Notes: generated from the sequence alone by a model not told the origin. A stretch of 64,000 bases of DNA from Mesostigma viride (GCA_009746045.1 RPFO01000648.1:916911-980910); one strand, 5' to 3'; shown: positions 1 to 11,740, numbered from the stretch's first letter. Numbers and translations: made by a program.

Positions 1-1315
1 TCGACCACAATGTACAAGGAGGTGGCTGGGCACGTCATGTGCCCTTGCCTTACCTCGACACGGGCAACCTGTTGCGTGTGTGTACAACAATGAGGCAGGT
101 AGCTCTACATGCCTAGCCAACACTTCTAAAGCATATTCCAGGTTTATGGTGTGGGCATCATCCCAAAACCAAGCTCAAACACACCCTAGAAAGCCATATC
201 CACTAATTGCCCAACAAGGGTAACAACAGACAGTCCACAGAGAAAGCAGAATTATCATACATGCTGCTTGCCAAGGCTTCTTACCATGGTTACCTTGCCT
301 TGCTAGCATATGAATTAGGGCTCTCCCATTTTAGTGGGAGAAAGGCCAACAAGACAACGATAACCCCTACCTACGTGCAGTTCCACCCATGCAGTATGCC
401 CGTCAGAAAAACCACTGCCACCTTTCTTTCCAGCGCAATTGTTTGCCAAGAAACAAACTCAAGCTTGTGAGCCTCTAACCACAATGAAGCCTCTGCTAAG
501 AAAGGCCGCGTCAATATTCACACAAAACTGAGTGCTGTTAGCAATCTCCTTCCAAGAAACCACTCAGCAAATCCCTGACAACTTGACGATATGCCACGGT
601 CACGCTTTGACACATCCCAGCCATGCAACGTACATAAAAACCACTGACAGGTGCCAGGAATCTGGCGATGCGCAGCACGGAATGGCATTATACCTGGCGC
701 TAACTGCACGGAAAGAAGCCGAAAACTTGCGTTGATAACCCATAAAGGAAGCCAAACATTCATAGGGTCACGTTGATCACACGATCGTACCATTACCGGA
801 ATTGTCCTTCGCCCAGCGGCGCAAGAAAGAACAACCTTCCATGGAATAATAAGACGCGCATCCCGCGAGCCTGGAGAGTGTCTTACCGATCATGACGGAA
901 ATCTTGCCGAAACCCAGCAAATTTTTAAAAGCTTTACCAATAACGATTTAAACGCATCCTTGACGCTAGGTAAAGCCCATAAAACCTGACAATCACCGCC
1001 GCCAGCGTGCAATCTAATTTATTCCTCTCGACGAAAACATCAGATTGGACCCCCGTGGCGATGGTCATCAATAAAATCATCGACACTGCAAAAAACGCGA
1101 ACTCCGCTACGAAGTAGTATCATTTACTCATCGTCTTGAAGATTCGCTCAGTTTCTCTGCATTCCGCGAGCTATCTTTTTCTATTCTGCCTGAAAGCACG
1201 TCGCCATGGCCAGCTCCGGTAGGGGTGCGCGCCCCGTGCACCACTTTTTCACGGTACGGACGGGTACCGCGAATTTTTCGGCGCCAAAATATTCGCGCCG
1301 GGACCGTCCCCTTAA
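1..1315. mobile_element. Right part of non-autonomous TTAA-flanked DNA element, copy 1 (cut by window start)
   Basis: This segment is nearly identical to 22548-23861, which is the right two thirds of a complete element in UTP23 intron 8. Similarity stops abruptly at the shared sequence GGGACCGTCCCCTTAAG; TTAA lies at 1312-1315 and the flanks differ beyond it (TCTCTTTGG here, CTGCACC in copy 2). That fixes the right end. The left end lies outside the window. Only short, unrelated ORFs are present and none looks like a transposase, so I infer a non-autonomous element. TTAA at both ends of copy 2 suggests piggyBac-type target choice, but no protein evidence supports this. Confidence 0.75.
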
Positions 1316-2825
1316 GTCTCTTTGGTTTTTGCATCCCAGCCGCAGCAACGACGCACCTAACGCTGCCGGCCATCTGACAGAGCAATAGTAATTAGTAAGG
1401 GAGAGGCAGCTGACTAAAGGCGACAACTCAGTTCATGAAGACCTCTACCTTCTTACATTGCATAATATTTTCGTACATTGGCTAATATTCTACGCCCAGG
1501 GCAAGCGCACGAATAAGTCACGGGCGCGCGGGTCATTTGTTTCCATTGTTGAATACAGCTAAACAAGCTCTCACGTACTGCTATCCCCCTAGCCAAGCCA
1601 TGCCGGTGAGGACCCGGAATTAAGCCTACAAATAGGAGGCGCAAACGTCGTTACGGGCATTCCTTGCCATGCGCCTTCACTGCGTGGCAAGTGCGTGCCT
1701 GCAGTGAGCAAGCGAGACCGGTCTGGCTTGTTTTGGCCTGGCGGACACACGGGGCGGGCCGGGGTCGGCACGCTGTCCTCTGCCACGTAAATGGGAACGT
1801 CGTCCGTGTCCTCCACTGCTAAACCTACCGCCCCAAAACCAGGCGGGTTTCTAAAATTGGCGCGCGAGGAATGGTGCGATCTGTACTTCAGGATCATATC
1901 CCGGGACGGAGATATCACTTAGGGTGCCTATGAGTCCACGCTCAGATGGTTTTGGGCGCCTCTAGGGTAGTAGGATTGCAAGTGGGCATGGAAAAAATCA
2001 CAAACTGACGAAGGCACTGGGCAAGGAGATCCATTACTGGGCCAAGGCTTCGGGGACGATTTCGGAACGCCCAGCCCGCTAAGATAGACACAAGAGCTCG
2101 CGGTAAGGCGTTGGACCTGGCTATGGATGCTTTTTGCTGTTAGGCGGATATACCTACCTACTCGACGATGTATGATGATTGTGTAGACTACAACTGGAGA
2201 CTACTCTATTAGGGCATCGATCCGGGCTGGGATTTGGACAGGGTATCCACCTCACGGCATGGAGAAGTTCGAACAAGTTGACCTTTGCCTTATATCGAGG
2301 TGGAAAATGGACATAGTTTGGAAACGATGATATCCAGTTCCCGGCTTCAGTTTTTGCTAGTATAACACGCGGCAGCGATTACTTTGTACATTGTGCGCTC
2401 ATTACGCTCCCTTTGTTCCTGGTAAGTGCGAATTGTCACCCGAATGACCACGTCGAAATCTTGGATGGTGTCAAGTTGGTCGCTGGCCGGATATCTAGTC
2501 ATAAATGTCCACGCCTGATGGGGCGCAGTAAGTTATGTCTTGTAGACCTAATTATCATAGCCTTTAGCGTGTTGATGGAATGCGGAGAGATTCGCGCGCG
2601 TGGCGCGCGCGTCTCGCTCCCTCAGCTGTATTGGCTGCCCCCTGTAGTCGCGACCCCCCCAAGCTCCAGGCGTTCGGTAGCGCTCAGTTCAAATACCATC
2701 CCTTGCCCTCTTAGCCTGTATTGCTTGGATCTCCTCCCGTTTCCCCCTCTGCGCGTCGTGCAGGCGATGCCTGTCCAGTACTGACGAAACCTCCTGGGTA
2801 AGGTCCTTCACCGGGCGGCGCACCC
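1316..2825. other. Intergenic stretch, no recognised gene
   Basis: I see no convincing coding exon, RNA gene or tandem repeat between the end of the TTAA element and the ATG of the Gly/Ala-rich gene. Short ORFs on both strands overlap each other and have no recognisable motif. The last few hundred bases presumably include the promoter and 5' UTR of the downstream gene. A donor-like CTGGGTAAGG near 2793 could mark an upstream non-coding exon, but nothing confirms it. Confidence 0.4.
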
Positions 2826-4634
2826 ATGCCGCGCCCGTCTTCGGCTCAGCCGCCCGCGCACCCCAACACCCGGCAATGGAGCACCAACGCCAAGTCCACG
2901 GGCACGAAGAAGGAGAGCAAGAAGCTGCAGTCCTCCTCCCCTGTGGGCTATATCCCATCCGATGCCGACATCGAGCTGGCACGCATCGCGGACGAGCAGC
3001 TGAATGCGCCCACGCTGTACACGGAGCTCCAGTCCGCGTTCCAGATGGGCCAGGGGCAACGCTCCCCTACCGCCACCACAACGGGCAGCACCTGCTCCTA
3101 CCCCTCCCCCGCCTCCTCCTCGCCCATTGGGGGAAACTCACCCAAAGGTTCCCGGTCCACCTCCTTCTCTAGCCGGTCTGTGGGATCCAACCCGCCCCTC
3201 CTCCCTGGTGACCCCCTGGGTGGATCGCTTCCCCTCTCTGCCCCACACGGCTCGCGGCCTGCCAACCCGTTCACCACCTCGGCGTCGCCACTTGTCGCGT
3301 CGGCGTTTGAGCGTGGCTTCCGAGAGGCATTGGAGGCCGCGGGGGTCAGCATGGCGCAGCCCGACCTAGGGCTAGGGCGGCACGAGGGGGGGGGGCTGGG
3401 GCCCCTGGCCAAGGCCGTGCTTGCTGGCATTGATCTGGAGGACGGCGCGGGGGCCGAGGGGTGGGATGCCTCGGGCGGGGCGGACCCTCCGGCGGCCAAG
3501 GGCGGGTTGAGCATCGAGACGGGGAACCGGCTGCACGAGTACTCCACAGGGCCGCTCACCAGCCCAGCCGAGCTCGCGGGGGGGGCCGGCTGGGCAAGCG
3601 GGGCGGGACGGGACGGCAGCGGGGGGGCAGGGGTGGGCGGTGCGGGTGCGGGTGCGGGGCGGTCGGGGCGGGACCTTCAGGGTCTGAGTGTCGCGCACAA
3701 GAGCGTGCGGGATGCGGTGGCGTTGCGGCGCATGCAGGGGCGGCCCTGCTCGCTGGGCGAGGTCTCGTTGGCCGCGTTCGAGGCCTCGTATCAGAACGCG
3801 CTGCGGGCGACCATGCGGGGGAACAATGCAGGGGGGGGCGGTGCGGGGGCCGGCAGCACCAACGGGGATGACGATGAGATTGTCCCCGTGGCCGTTGCGG
3901 CGGCGGCTTTACCGCACCTGGATGCCAAGACCGCGCAGGCGGTCGCGTGTCTGTTCGTCCAGGGCCGGTTCAGCTTCTGTACAGACCCTGCGTTGCCCGA
4001 TGGCGAGAACGACCTGGACGGGACACCTGGCGCTGAGGGGGAGGTCGACGGCCCGCTATCTGCCAGCACACGGTACAAGAGCCTGCTGGGTGCCGCGTGG
4101 GCGCCCTACTCCTCGGTTCCCATGGACGTGGGCGACGACGGCGAGGACTCGGGCGTGTCCCGGTCGATGCGGCGCATTCGGTCGGCCATGTACGAGGCCA
4201 CGATGGGCACGACGCATGTGGCTGGGGTGGGTGGGGACCGTGCCGGCGGCAGCAGTAGCGGCGGGGGCGAGGGTGACGAGAGCAAGAAGAAGCTTGCGGC
4301 AAACCTGGACGGGAACTCGATCGCGGCCAAGGCGCTCGCGGCGTTTCAGGCCAGCTTCGACGACACGCTGTCCAAGGCCAGCAAGGCGCGCGTCCAGGTG
4401 GCGGAGCGGGTCCACAGCCACGAGCGGTGGCAACAGGCGTCCAAGCTCACGCGCAACGCGCTCAAGTTCTCCGGCATCGGAGGGGGGGGGTCACCAGACA
4501 GGGACAAGGGGGGGGGGCGCGGCGGCTGGAATCGGTCATGGAGCGCGCGCCAACGTCGCCACTGCCCATGTCGCCCCGGCTCGACAACTCGACGTGATTT
4601 GAGGGGAATGGGGCCAGTGGACAAGGCAACGTGA
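2826..4634 (+). CDS. Gly/Ala-rich hypothetical protein with degenerate helical repeats
   Basis: A 602-codon GC-rich open frame starting at ATG 2826. I do not recognise the family. The N-terminal 150 residues are Ser/Pro-rich and low in complexity, followed by Gly/Ala/Asp-rich linkers. Three short amphipathic segments resemble each other: AFERGFREALEAAG, AFEASYQNALRATM and AFQASFDDTLSKAS. Related helices include SMRRIRSAMYEATMG and the Lys/Arg-rich stretch after the third copy. Codon use is strongly GC-biased, which fits a real algal gene, but the same bias opens long frames in other registers. The end is uncertain: two poly-G runs (about 4482-4516) precede the stop, and the neighbouring frame gives a more protein-like tail (MERAPTSPLPMSPRLDNST, stop at about 4596). 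A TGTAA motif at 4702, the usual chlorophyte polyadenylation signal, follows. Upstream exons cannot be excluded. Confidence 0.55.
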   Translation: MPRPSSAQPPAHPNTRQWSTNAKSTGTKKESKKLQSSSPVGYIPSDADIELARIADEQLNAPTLYTELQSAFQMGQGQRSPTATTTGSTCSYPSPASSSPIGGNSPKGSRSTSFSSRSVGSNPPLLPGDPLGGSLPLSAPHGSRPANPFTTSASPLVASAFERGFREALEAAGVSMAQPDLGLGRHEGGGLGPLAKAVLAGIDLEDGAGAEGWDASGGADPPAAKGGLSIETGNRLHEYSTGPLTSPAELAGGAGWASGAGRDGSGGAGVGGAGAGAGRSGRDLQGLSVAHKSVRDAVALRRMQGRPCSLGEVSLAAFEASYQNALRATMRGNNAGGGGAGAGSTNGDDDEIVPVAVAAAALPHLDAKTAQAVACLFVQGRFSFCTDPALPDGENDLDGTPGAEGEVDGPLSASTRYKSLLGAAWAPYSSVPMDVGDDGEDSGVSRSMRRIRSAMYEATMGTTHVAGVGGDRAGGSSSGGGEGDESKKKLAANLDGNSIAAKALAAFQASFDDTLSKASKARVQVAERVHSHERWQQASKLTRNALKFSGIGGGGSPDRDKGGGRGGWNRSWSARQRRHCPCRPGSTTRRDLRGMGPVDKAT

Positions 4635-4701
4635 TTTGAGAAGGGGGCAGTGGCTCTATGATGGGGGCCTTGACGACGTGACGTCAGGGGCGGCCGGCGC
4701 A

Positions 4702-4706
4702 TGTAA
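4702..4706 (+). terminator. Possible TGTAA polyadenylation signal
   Basis: TGTAA lies about 70 bp after the stop of the Gly/Ala-rich gene. TGTAA is the standard poly(A) signal in chlamydomonadalean algae. A pentamer occurs often by chance, so the support is mainly its position. Confidence 0.3.
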
Positions 4707-6279
4707 CCAGTCCACACGGACATGGGGCGTCCATGTGCCCCACTGCGTCGACACGCCCCATGGCACAACGTGGCGCTACGGAGCAGGGTGTGGCCTGACG
4801 TGTGGGATTACACACGTGTGGGACATCCGTTGGTTGGTCGTAATCCCTTTGGCTCCTTTGGTGTCGGCAGCGGGGGGGTAAGGGTGGGGGTGGGGGTATG
4901 CGCTTCCATTCCCCACCAATGTGTGTATTATCATTGACCGATTCATGACCGGCTCAGGCAGCAGAAGCGAAGAGGATCCGCATGCCCCGTGGCCATGTGC
5001 GCCCTATGCTTGGTCGTGACATGCCGGTGGACCTTCCGGCGAGTGCTTTGCGAGGCAACCCCTAGAACTGGGGTTGGACTCTGCACACTGCATTCTGCAC
5101 ATGAAAACGAGGGTTGGATTGCGCATCCCCAGGCTCGGTCGTCTTCCAGCCATGCGCGTGTTGCTGGCGCTGGCGCTGCATTAGCTGTTGGTAACAAGAG
5201 CACCAGGGGTACCCTGCCTGGTGGCCATACTTGACGGGCTGACATATTTGAGGGGAGGGGTACGCACCGAATGCTGCGATGGAAGGGCACCGGCCACGTG
5301 CCCCCCTTGCTGTCGAGTGTTGCTATCAATGCGGCGCCTTTTTCCTATTTGAATAGGATACTGGCGCGTAGCCTCTTTAGTTTAAGCTGCCTCCCCGTTC
5401 GAGTAGGAGGGCAGGGGCATGACCGTAATTTTAGAGCCGGTTCCCTGTTGGAATCGAAGCATGGCCTTGTTAGAGTGCGGCGTGCTTTCGTATGTACTCT
5501 GCACAGTGTGTGCAGAGTAGAGGGTAGCTAGGGTGCCCATGGAATCGGGCTTGCTCGCTTGCAGGGACACAGTGTCCTTGCAGGGTGGCGAGCTCCGTCC
5601 CTGGTGAACTATGTTTCAGGGGGGCAGAGCTTGTCTCCAACAAGGTGTCGCTTTTGCAAGCATGGCATGGCCAGCCAGGCTGCAGGCTTGACGGGTCCAG
5701 TGCGGCTGCCATGCAGGCTCCCGTTTTGCGAGGCAGCCCTTCTAGGGGGACGATGGACTCATTCTCCTTCTAACATGCAGGCTCCCATTTCGCGAGGCAG
5801 CCCATCTAGGCGATGATGGACTCATTCTCCTTGCAACACCACTGTTACTTTTCTATTGTATTTGGGAAGGGGGATAGTTAATGGCAAGTCAGTATATTAT
5901 TTAAATGCAAACTTTCATGAAGTTTTGAATCACGCTGTGGCAGCCTCTCCCGCCAGCACACGCCTTTATGGTCCTAGTGAGGACCAGCATGTTCAAAGTT
6001 GCAATGGGGTCAGAGTAGAATCGCATAAGCTTCGCGCAGGTTTGGGCATGCATGAGCTCATGGATGAACAGTGTTACATTACTCGATCAATAATGGTTTG
6101 CCAGCATGCATCCGGCCGCCATGCGCAGCTAGTTTTGCCTCAGCTTTATCGTGCTAGATTTCACGTTGCGTGCTGTCAATAAACATGCGCACTACAATGA
6201 GTTGCATCGTATTGCTTTCTGACGACAACAACACAGTATATATAGGCCCGCCTGGCTGGCATGTCTTCCCTGAGTATAT
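4707..6279. other. Gene-poor stretch
   Basis: No protein or RNA gene recognised. It contains a short tandem duplication at about 5708-5838 (listed separately) and otherwise mixed-composition sequence. Part of it may be 3' UTR of the preceding gene. Confidence 0.4.
5708..5838. repeat. Two-copy tandem duplication, unit about 64 bp
   Basis: The segment starting CATGCAGGCTCCC and ending GGACTCATTCTCCTT occurs twice in a row with a few substitutions and a small indel. Confidence 0.8.
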
Positions 6280-6660
6280 TAAAATTAAATTAAATTAAAT
6301 TAAATTAAATTAAATTATAACATGCCTCCGTGGGGAGGTCATGTAGCACATATTTCATGATGGATGGGGTGGAGGAAGCCGCGTGATCGAACTATCCTAA
6401 CTCTATCTAGAAAATCCTAACTACACTACTCATCAAAACGCCTCCTCCGCTTGGGGGGAGGTGGCTTGCCCACAGGGTCGGGCGTGTGCGCCTTGACAAT
6501 CTTCTTCCACCGCGTCTTGTCCTGCATGGCAGTCCAAAGACGGGAGAGAGAGTGGATGCGGTGCTCAAACTGGGCTGGGACCACTAGGTCGTCCAGCAAC
6601 ATCTGAACGTAGTTGGTGACAGGTTTCCCTACCCTTTTGGGAATGTCCTTGGGGCCAGGT
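6280..6660 (-). mobile_element. LINE-like 3' fragment with (AATTT)n tail, minus strand
   Basis: Read on the minus strand, an open segment of about 75 codons ends at 6426 in a basic tail (KPPPPKRRRRFDE then stop). A 110-bp 3' UTR follows, then a run of (AATTT)n at about 6280-6320. A short simple-repeat tail directly after an ORF end is typical of non-LTR retrotransposons. The segment LWTAMQDKTRWKKIVKAH resembles the tail seen at 7134-7343 (IWKKMMDKAKWAQVIED then PPPVGKRPR), so both are probably C-termini of related ORF2 proteins. The element is 5'-truncated; no RT motifs remain. Confidence 0.6.
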
Positions 6661-7133
6661 CAGAATGTGCCGCCCTGGCTGTCCAAGCCGCTGGGGGCCG
6701 GCCAGACCAAGGGTGGGTATATCCCTGACGGGTTCCCTGAGTATATCCCTGACGGTTTACCCACATACTCAGTCATTAGCTTCTCGCAGGATATCCCTCA
6801 TTTGCAAGCGGCTAGCTCTACGTGGCTTCCGCGCTTTGCGCCTTCACACGCAACCGACTGATCTACATTATGTGCAAGGGTTTTGCCACGTGCCAGGATT
6901 GCTATTCCAGCCAAAAACACGCACGTGCATGCCTTCATATATGGGAGGGTACGGAGCACAATTCCCGGTGCTGAAAAAGCGGCTAGGCTTCATAAGGGCG
7001 AGTCCTCGTTGAAGGCGCTTACGCGCCATATAAACGAGCGTGGCCCCACCTATAGTGTACAGATAGACACCTCACGTGCCCCCCCCCCGGGACTGCGCCC
7101 AGCTCAGCCTGGCCGGCACCTCCTGACATGGGC

Positions 7134-7520
7134 CGGGCCCCGTGATGTTATAGACGCCGCAAGGCCCGCACCTTCAAAGAACAGCTAGTAGAGGGCATGG
7201 GGGGCCTAGGCCTCTCCGTGATTTGGAAAAAGATGATGGACAAGGCCAAGTGGGCCCAGGTCATAGAGGACAATGAGCCCCCCCCCGTGGGGAAGCGCCC
7301 GCGTGTGCAAACATACGGGAAGCACGCCAGACAGGTCCCCTAGAGTAGAGTTGTTGTTGATAGATTTTGTAGATAGATGTTGTAGATAGCTGTTGTTGAT
7401 AGATTAGACCGGTAGGACTGTTTGCACCCATCCATCCATCCATCGGGGTTAATGCTCCGTGACTCCCCAACGGGAGCACGAGTCTAATTAATCAATTAAT
7501 TAATTAATTAATTAATTAAT
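7134..7520 (+). mobile_element. LINE-like 3' fragment with (TTAA)n tail
   Basis: A plus-strand open segment of about 65 codons ends with stop TAG at 7341-7343. It carries the motif IWKKMMDKAKWAQVIED followed by PPPVGKRPR, matching the minus-strand fragment at 6426-6660. The 3' UTR ends in the family signature GACTCCCCAACGGGAGCACG followed by an (AATT)n run to about 7520. This terminal signature recurs at 8222, 8970, 25300-25370, 47080 and 47190, so it marks the 3' end of one LINE family. The copy is 5'-truncated and not functional. Confidence 0.6.
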
Positions 7521-7534
7521 AGTGTACAGAAGTG

Positions 7535-8275
7535 TGTGGGTGTCACCGCCTTCCCCACTCACGGGACAAGGCGGCTCCCCCACCAGTCCTGCTCACCTTC
7601 CCCTCCCCTGAGGACAAGCAGTGGTTCCTTGCTCGTCGCAAGAGGTTGCACGACCTCACCTGGACGCTGGGCGACGACCTGACCCCCGCTCAGCAGCAGC
7701 AGCGACGCCGGACCTGTGGCCGAAATACCTCCGCCACAAGCAGGATCCTCAGAAGCCCAAGGTGAACTGGAGGGGCGGGGACCTGATGATCAACCACAAG
7801 ATGTGAACGCCCCCTGCGGGCTAGAGTAGCCCTTGTAATCATTGGTAGTCACCCCCGCCATGGCAGCCATGCCTAGAATGTTAGCAATGCCTAGCCTTGC
7901 CACCATACCTAGCCACATGCACCGCTAACGCACAGTACACAGCCACCCATAGCCTTAATTAGCCTAGCTTAGCGCATTAGTACATGCAGCCAGCCACGTA
8001 CTGCTATCCTCCGCCCTAGCTATCCTCCGCTTGCTTGCCCGCGTTCCTAGCCATGATATGCTCACGCGGGTCTCATTGCACCCACAGAATTTGCTGGATC
8101 GTCTAATGTGTCCAATTGCTGCTGTGGCATGCCTCTGGCATGAAGGAGAAAGGGGGTCCATGCCCTTTCTTCCTGTTGTGCATATATACAGGGATTAAAA
8201 GCACTCCGGTGCTCCGGGAAGTCTCCCCAACGGGAGCACGTGTTTAAATTTATGAATTAATTAATAGTGCACAGA
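7535..8275 (+). mobile_element. ORF1-type LINE fragment, copy A (frameshifted)
   Basis: The open segment reads through SPEDKQWFLARRKRLHDL and LTPAQQQQRR, then shifts frame because of a 2-bp insertion relative to copy B, and continues as DLWPKYLRHKQDPQKPK and WRGGDLMINHKM before a stop. I associate this C-terminal signature with ORF1 of algal L1-type elements (family knowledge, not searched). A 3' UTR of about 400 bp follows, ending in the CCCCAACGGGAGCACG signature and an AT-rich tail near 8260. The ORF1 end is joined directly to the LINE 3' end with no RT between them, which suggests a half-LINE (HAL1-like) non-autonomous derivative. Confidence 0.6.
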
Positions 8276-8455
8276 TTTGGTAAGTACGCTGCAATACAGG
8301 CAGAACTGGTAGGATGGACTAACTTGCTTGCATCATGATCAAGAAGGTGAATTCTCCATTCCGAGTCTCCCAAGCCGGAGCACGATGTGCAGTATTTTAA
8401 AGGTTGGGGCATAATGTCATGCATGCTCAATGAATTAATTAACTAACACGTACCG

Positions 8456-9022
8456 CTCAGCAACAGCAGCGACGCGACCTGTGGCCGGAATACCTCCGCC
8501 ATAAGCAGGACCCCCAGAAGCCCAAGGTGTACTGGAGGGGCGGGGACCTGATGATCAACCACAAGATGTGGACGCCCCCAGCGGGCTAGAATAGCAATAG
8601 CCCTAGCAATTGTAACCATTGGAGTCACTGTCGCTAAGGCAGCCATGCCTAGAATGTTTGCCTAGCTGTGCCAACAAACCTAGTCACGTGCCGCCAACGC
8701 ACAGTACACAACCAGCCATAGCCTTAGCCTAGTTCTAGTACAGCCATGCTACGCCCTGGCTATGTTCAGATTACTTGCCCACGCTCCTTGCTATGACATG
8801 CTCACATGGGTCTTATTGCACCCACAGTTTGCCGGATCGTTAGCCTGTCCTTTTAGCTAGCCGCGCCCGATTGCAGCTGTGGCATGCCTTTGGCATGAAG
8901 GAGACTGGGGGTCTCTGCCCTTTCTCCTGTAGTGCACACACAGGGATTAAAAGCACTTCGGTGCTCCGTGACTCCCCAACGGGAGCACGAGTTTAATTAA
9001 TTAATTAATTAACTAACACGTA
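8456..9022 (+). mobile_element. ORF1-type LINE fragment, copy B
   Basis: Second copy of the preceding fragment, more strongly 5'-truncated. It keeps the reading frame through RDLWPEYLRHKQDPQKPK and WRGGDLMINHKMWTPPAG and a stop, then the same 3' UTR, and ends with GACTCCCCAACGGGAGCACG and (TTAA)n at 8990-9011. It diverges from copy A by scattered substitutions and indels, so the two inserted separately or are an old duplication. Confidence 0.6.
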
Positions 9023-9700
9023 ACAGCGTTACGTGAGCATAAGTCCTCAGTACAATCGAGTGGGATGGGATGGGATGGATGGAGCTAGCTATCTAAGACC
9101 TAGTTACGGGGTTGCGGGCACCACGGCCCGAATCACTGTGAGTGCCATATATGCGGTCACACGCGGAGCCCCCACTGACTTGGGGGTGGTCTTCTCCATG
9201 CTCATGAACTGGTGGTTAAGAGCATGCAAGCCTTGACGTCAGCTTGTCAGCATGCAAAGTTGTATGTACCAATGCTATGGCTGGTGTTGCATGCTCCATT
9301 GTGCGCTAAGTAGCGCTGGCTGCCTTGAAGAAGCCTGCTCCGTGGTGCCTCTCGATCCTGCCCCATTCACATGAAACGACAAATACCAAGGCAACATATT
9401 GGCCGACAATTGCATACCAGACAGCGGCACCAGCATAAGCAACACTGGGGTATTGCGTAAGCATGAACACGACACGCAGCAGAGAACAAGCAGGATCCAT
9501 GCTCCATAGTGAGACAACTATCATATCGAGTGCGCAAGCACAAGTGGAATGCACGTGGCTATTACCAAGCCTAGCCCACACCTGCGTTAGAAAGTCAAGG
9601 ACAACCCAGAAAAAAATGATGGCTACAGTCTGGGTATGGACCCAGACAAGGCGCTCGCAGTAGGCACCTCCTGCCTAGCCATACCGCACAGCCGCCCTAA

Positions 9701-9785
9701 TCAGCAGCACTGCCTTGATTAGCCCTCTGCCAATCAGAAGCACTGCCTTGATTAGCCCTCTGCCAATCAGAAGCACTGCCTTGAT
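9701..9785. repeat. 30-bp tandem repeat, about 2.7 copies
   Basis: The motif CAGCACTGCCTTGAT followed by TAGCCCTCTGCCAAT recurs three times with near identity. Confidence 0.8.
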
Positions 9786-10959
9786 CGACCCGTACCAAAG
9801 TCATGGCAGCACATCCGCCACGACCCAGGAGCACCTTTCCCATTTTGCCATGGCTACGCAACGCAACGCGATTCCTCCTCAACTGGTTGGTCTCCGGTTT
9901 CACACGGGCGTGATCGTCACCATCCCAGAAGATTGCTGGTCATTCCAGGTCATAACTAGTATGGCTCCCGTCCATGCCATCTCGCCAGATCAGCGTGCTC
10001 GCCCAAATTATGCCACATCCCGCCAGGCCTTCATCTGACCACCCATTTCACCAACGCAAGTCCATCTACAACCCATTCCAGCAAGCATCTTCTTGACCTG
10101 ATGCATGACATGGGGCCACTGTGAAGCAGTCTATGTATATATTAATAAATGGGGCCACCAACCATGAGGGCTGAGGATGACCCATCACAGGGTCATAGGG
10201 AGGTGCCGATGATGTTAGCATCCATGACCACGGTGATCAGAAAAGGGCCGCGCTTTGTCCACCATGACCACGGGGCAAATGTTGACTTGACAACCTTTAT
10301 CTCCGAGCTGCCATACCATTTTACCTGTCACCAAAACGCCGAGTGTCTCCAAGTGTCTCGCCATGACCCCGTAATTACGAAATAGAAAATATACTACAGT
10401 TGAGATAGTTATTCTAGGGCTTCAGGCCTAGACTATCTGTACACGTGGCGTTGTCTCCGTCTCCCAAGTGGGATACGGACCTGGACGGTGGGGTAGTACA
10501 CTGGACAGATCTCTACTAGGGTTTAGATCCGCACGTGCCATGATCCGCACGTGGGTGCTAGATATTAGCACTGAGATCTGTAGGGCACACGCACGTGATA
10601 CGCACGTGGTAGGGTTTATGAGCTGTGAGGCAGACCACAAGGTGGGCTGCAGTGCTAGTCCTGTACGGAGGTCCTAGGGGAGGTCCAGGACCATCCACGT
10701 AGTGCTGTTAGGCAGTCGTTGCCTGTGGGCATCGTATCAGTCCTAGCTGGAGTAGATCTAGCTGGACGGAGCCAGCATCTCATTGGTTAGCACTAGTGCA
10801 GGATAGCTAGGTTACCCTAACCTACGTGCCCATGCAATCCAGCTTGGCAAGCTTGCATGGATTGATATATGCCAGCCATTCCATAATCAATACACACGTT
10901 CGCTTCCATTTGCCACAGTGCATAACTGAGATACCTCACCCGGACACAGTACTGTGTGA

Positions 10960-11128
10960 CAAACCCAACCCTGGTTAGTGATATCCAATATAACATAGAC
11001 AGCCCAATGTGATAAACCCGGCCCTGGTATCCAAAATAGCATCCTGTCACGTGAAAAACCCGGCCCTGGTGTCCAATATAGCATAGACATCGTGTCACGT
11101 GATAAACCGGCCCTGGTATCCAATGCCC
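10960..11128. repeat. Degenerate tandem repeat, about 55 bp, 3-4 copies
   Basis: Repeated AAACCCGGCCCTGG followed by TATCCAA and a variable AT-containing spacer with GTCACGTGA. Copies differ by small indels. Confidence 0.7.
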
Positions 11129-11238
11129 AGATGACATTTTGCTACGACAGATCTCCTGCAGCGACTGGCGTTGACCATCCGCTCACAAGGCGACAAATGG
11201 ACAAGCGAACGGAACGAGTATAATAGTGACAGAGATAT

Positions 11239-11740
11239 AGGGATACTTGGGGACAGAGACACCAGCGGTCGATAGCGATACTTGGGGACAGAGACACCAG
11301 CGGTCGATAGCGATACTTGGGGACAGAGACACCAGCGGTCGATAGCGATACTTGGGGACAGAGACACCAGCGGTCGATAGCGATACTTGGGGACAGAGAC
11401 ACCAGCGGTCGATAGCGATACTTGGGGACAGAGACACCAGCGGTCGATAGCGATACTTGGGGACAGAGACACCAGCGGTCGATAGCGATACTTGGGGACA
11501 GAGACACCAGCGGTCGATAGCGATACTTGGGGACAGAGACACCAGCGGTCGATAGCGATACTTGGGGACAGAGACACCAGCGGTCGATAGCGATACTTGG
11601 GGACAGAGACACCAGCGGTCGATAGCGATACTTGGGGACAGAGACACCAGCGGTCGATAGCGATACTTGGGGACAGAGACACCAGCGGTCGATACTTGGG
11701 GACAGAGACACCAGCGGTTGATACTTGGCGACAGAGACCA
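11239..11740. repeat. 35-bp minisatellite, about 14 copies
   Basis: Near-perfect head-to-tail copies of a 35-bp unit containing GATACTTGGGGACAGAGACA and CCAGCGGTC. The last two units are shortened. The unit is not a multiple of three and lacks stop codons in several registers, so it produces three overlapping artificial minus-strand ORFs of 187-217 codons. Confidence 0.97.

Larger units (their letters stand above)
9023..11238. other. No recognised gene; small tandem repeats
   Basis: Two small arrays are listed separately. On the minus strand around 9590-9665 there is a hydrophobic segment (TVAIIFFWVVLDFLTQ) followed by a donor-like GTGTGG, and another hydrophobic stretch at about 9330-9450. 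These could be exons of a membrane protein, but phases and splice sites do not join cleanly, so no gene is called. The 3' end of the BORCS8-like gene might also lie here; I could not find it. Confidence 0.35.
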
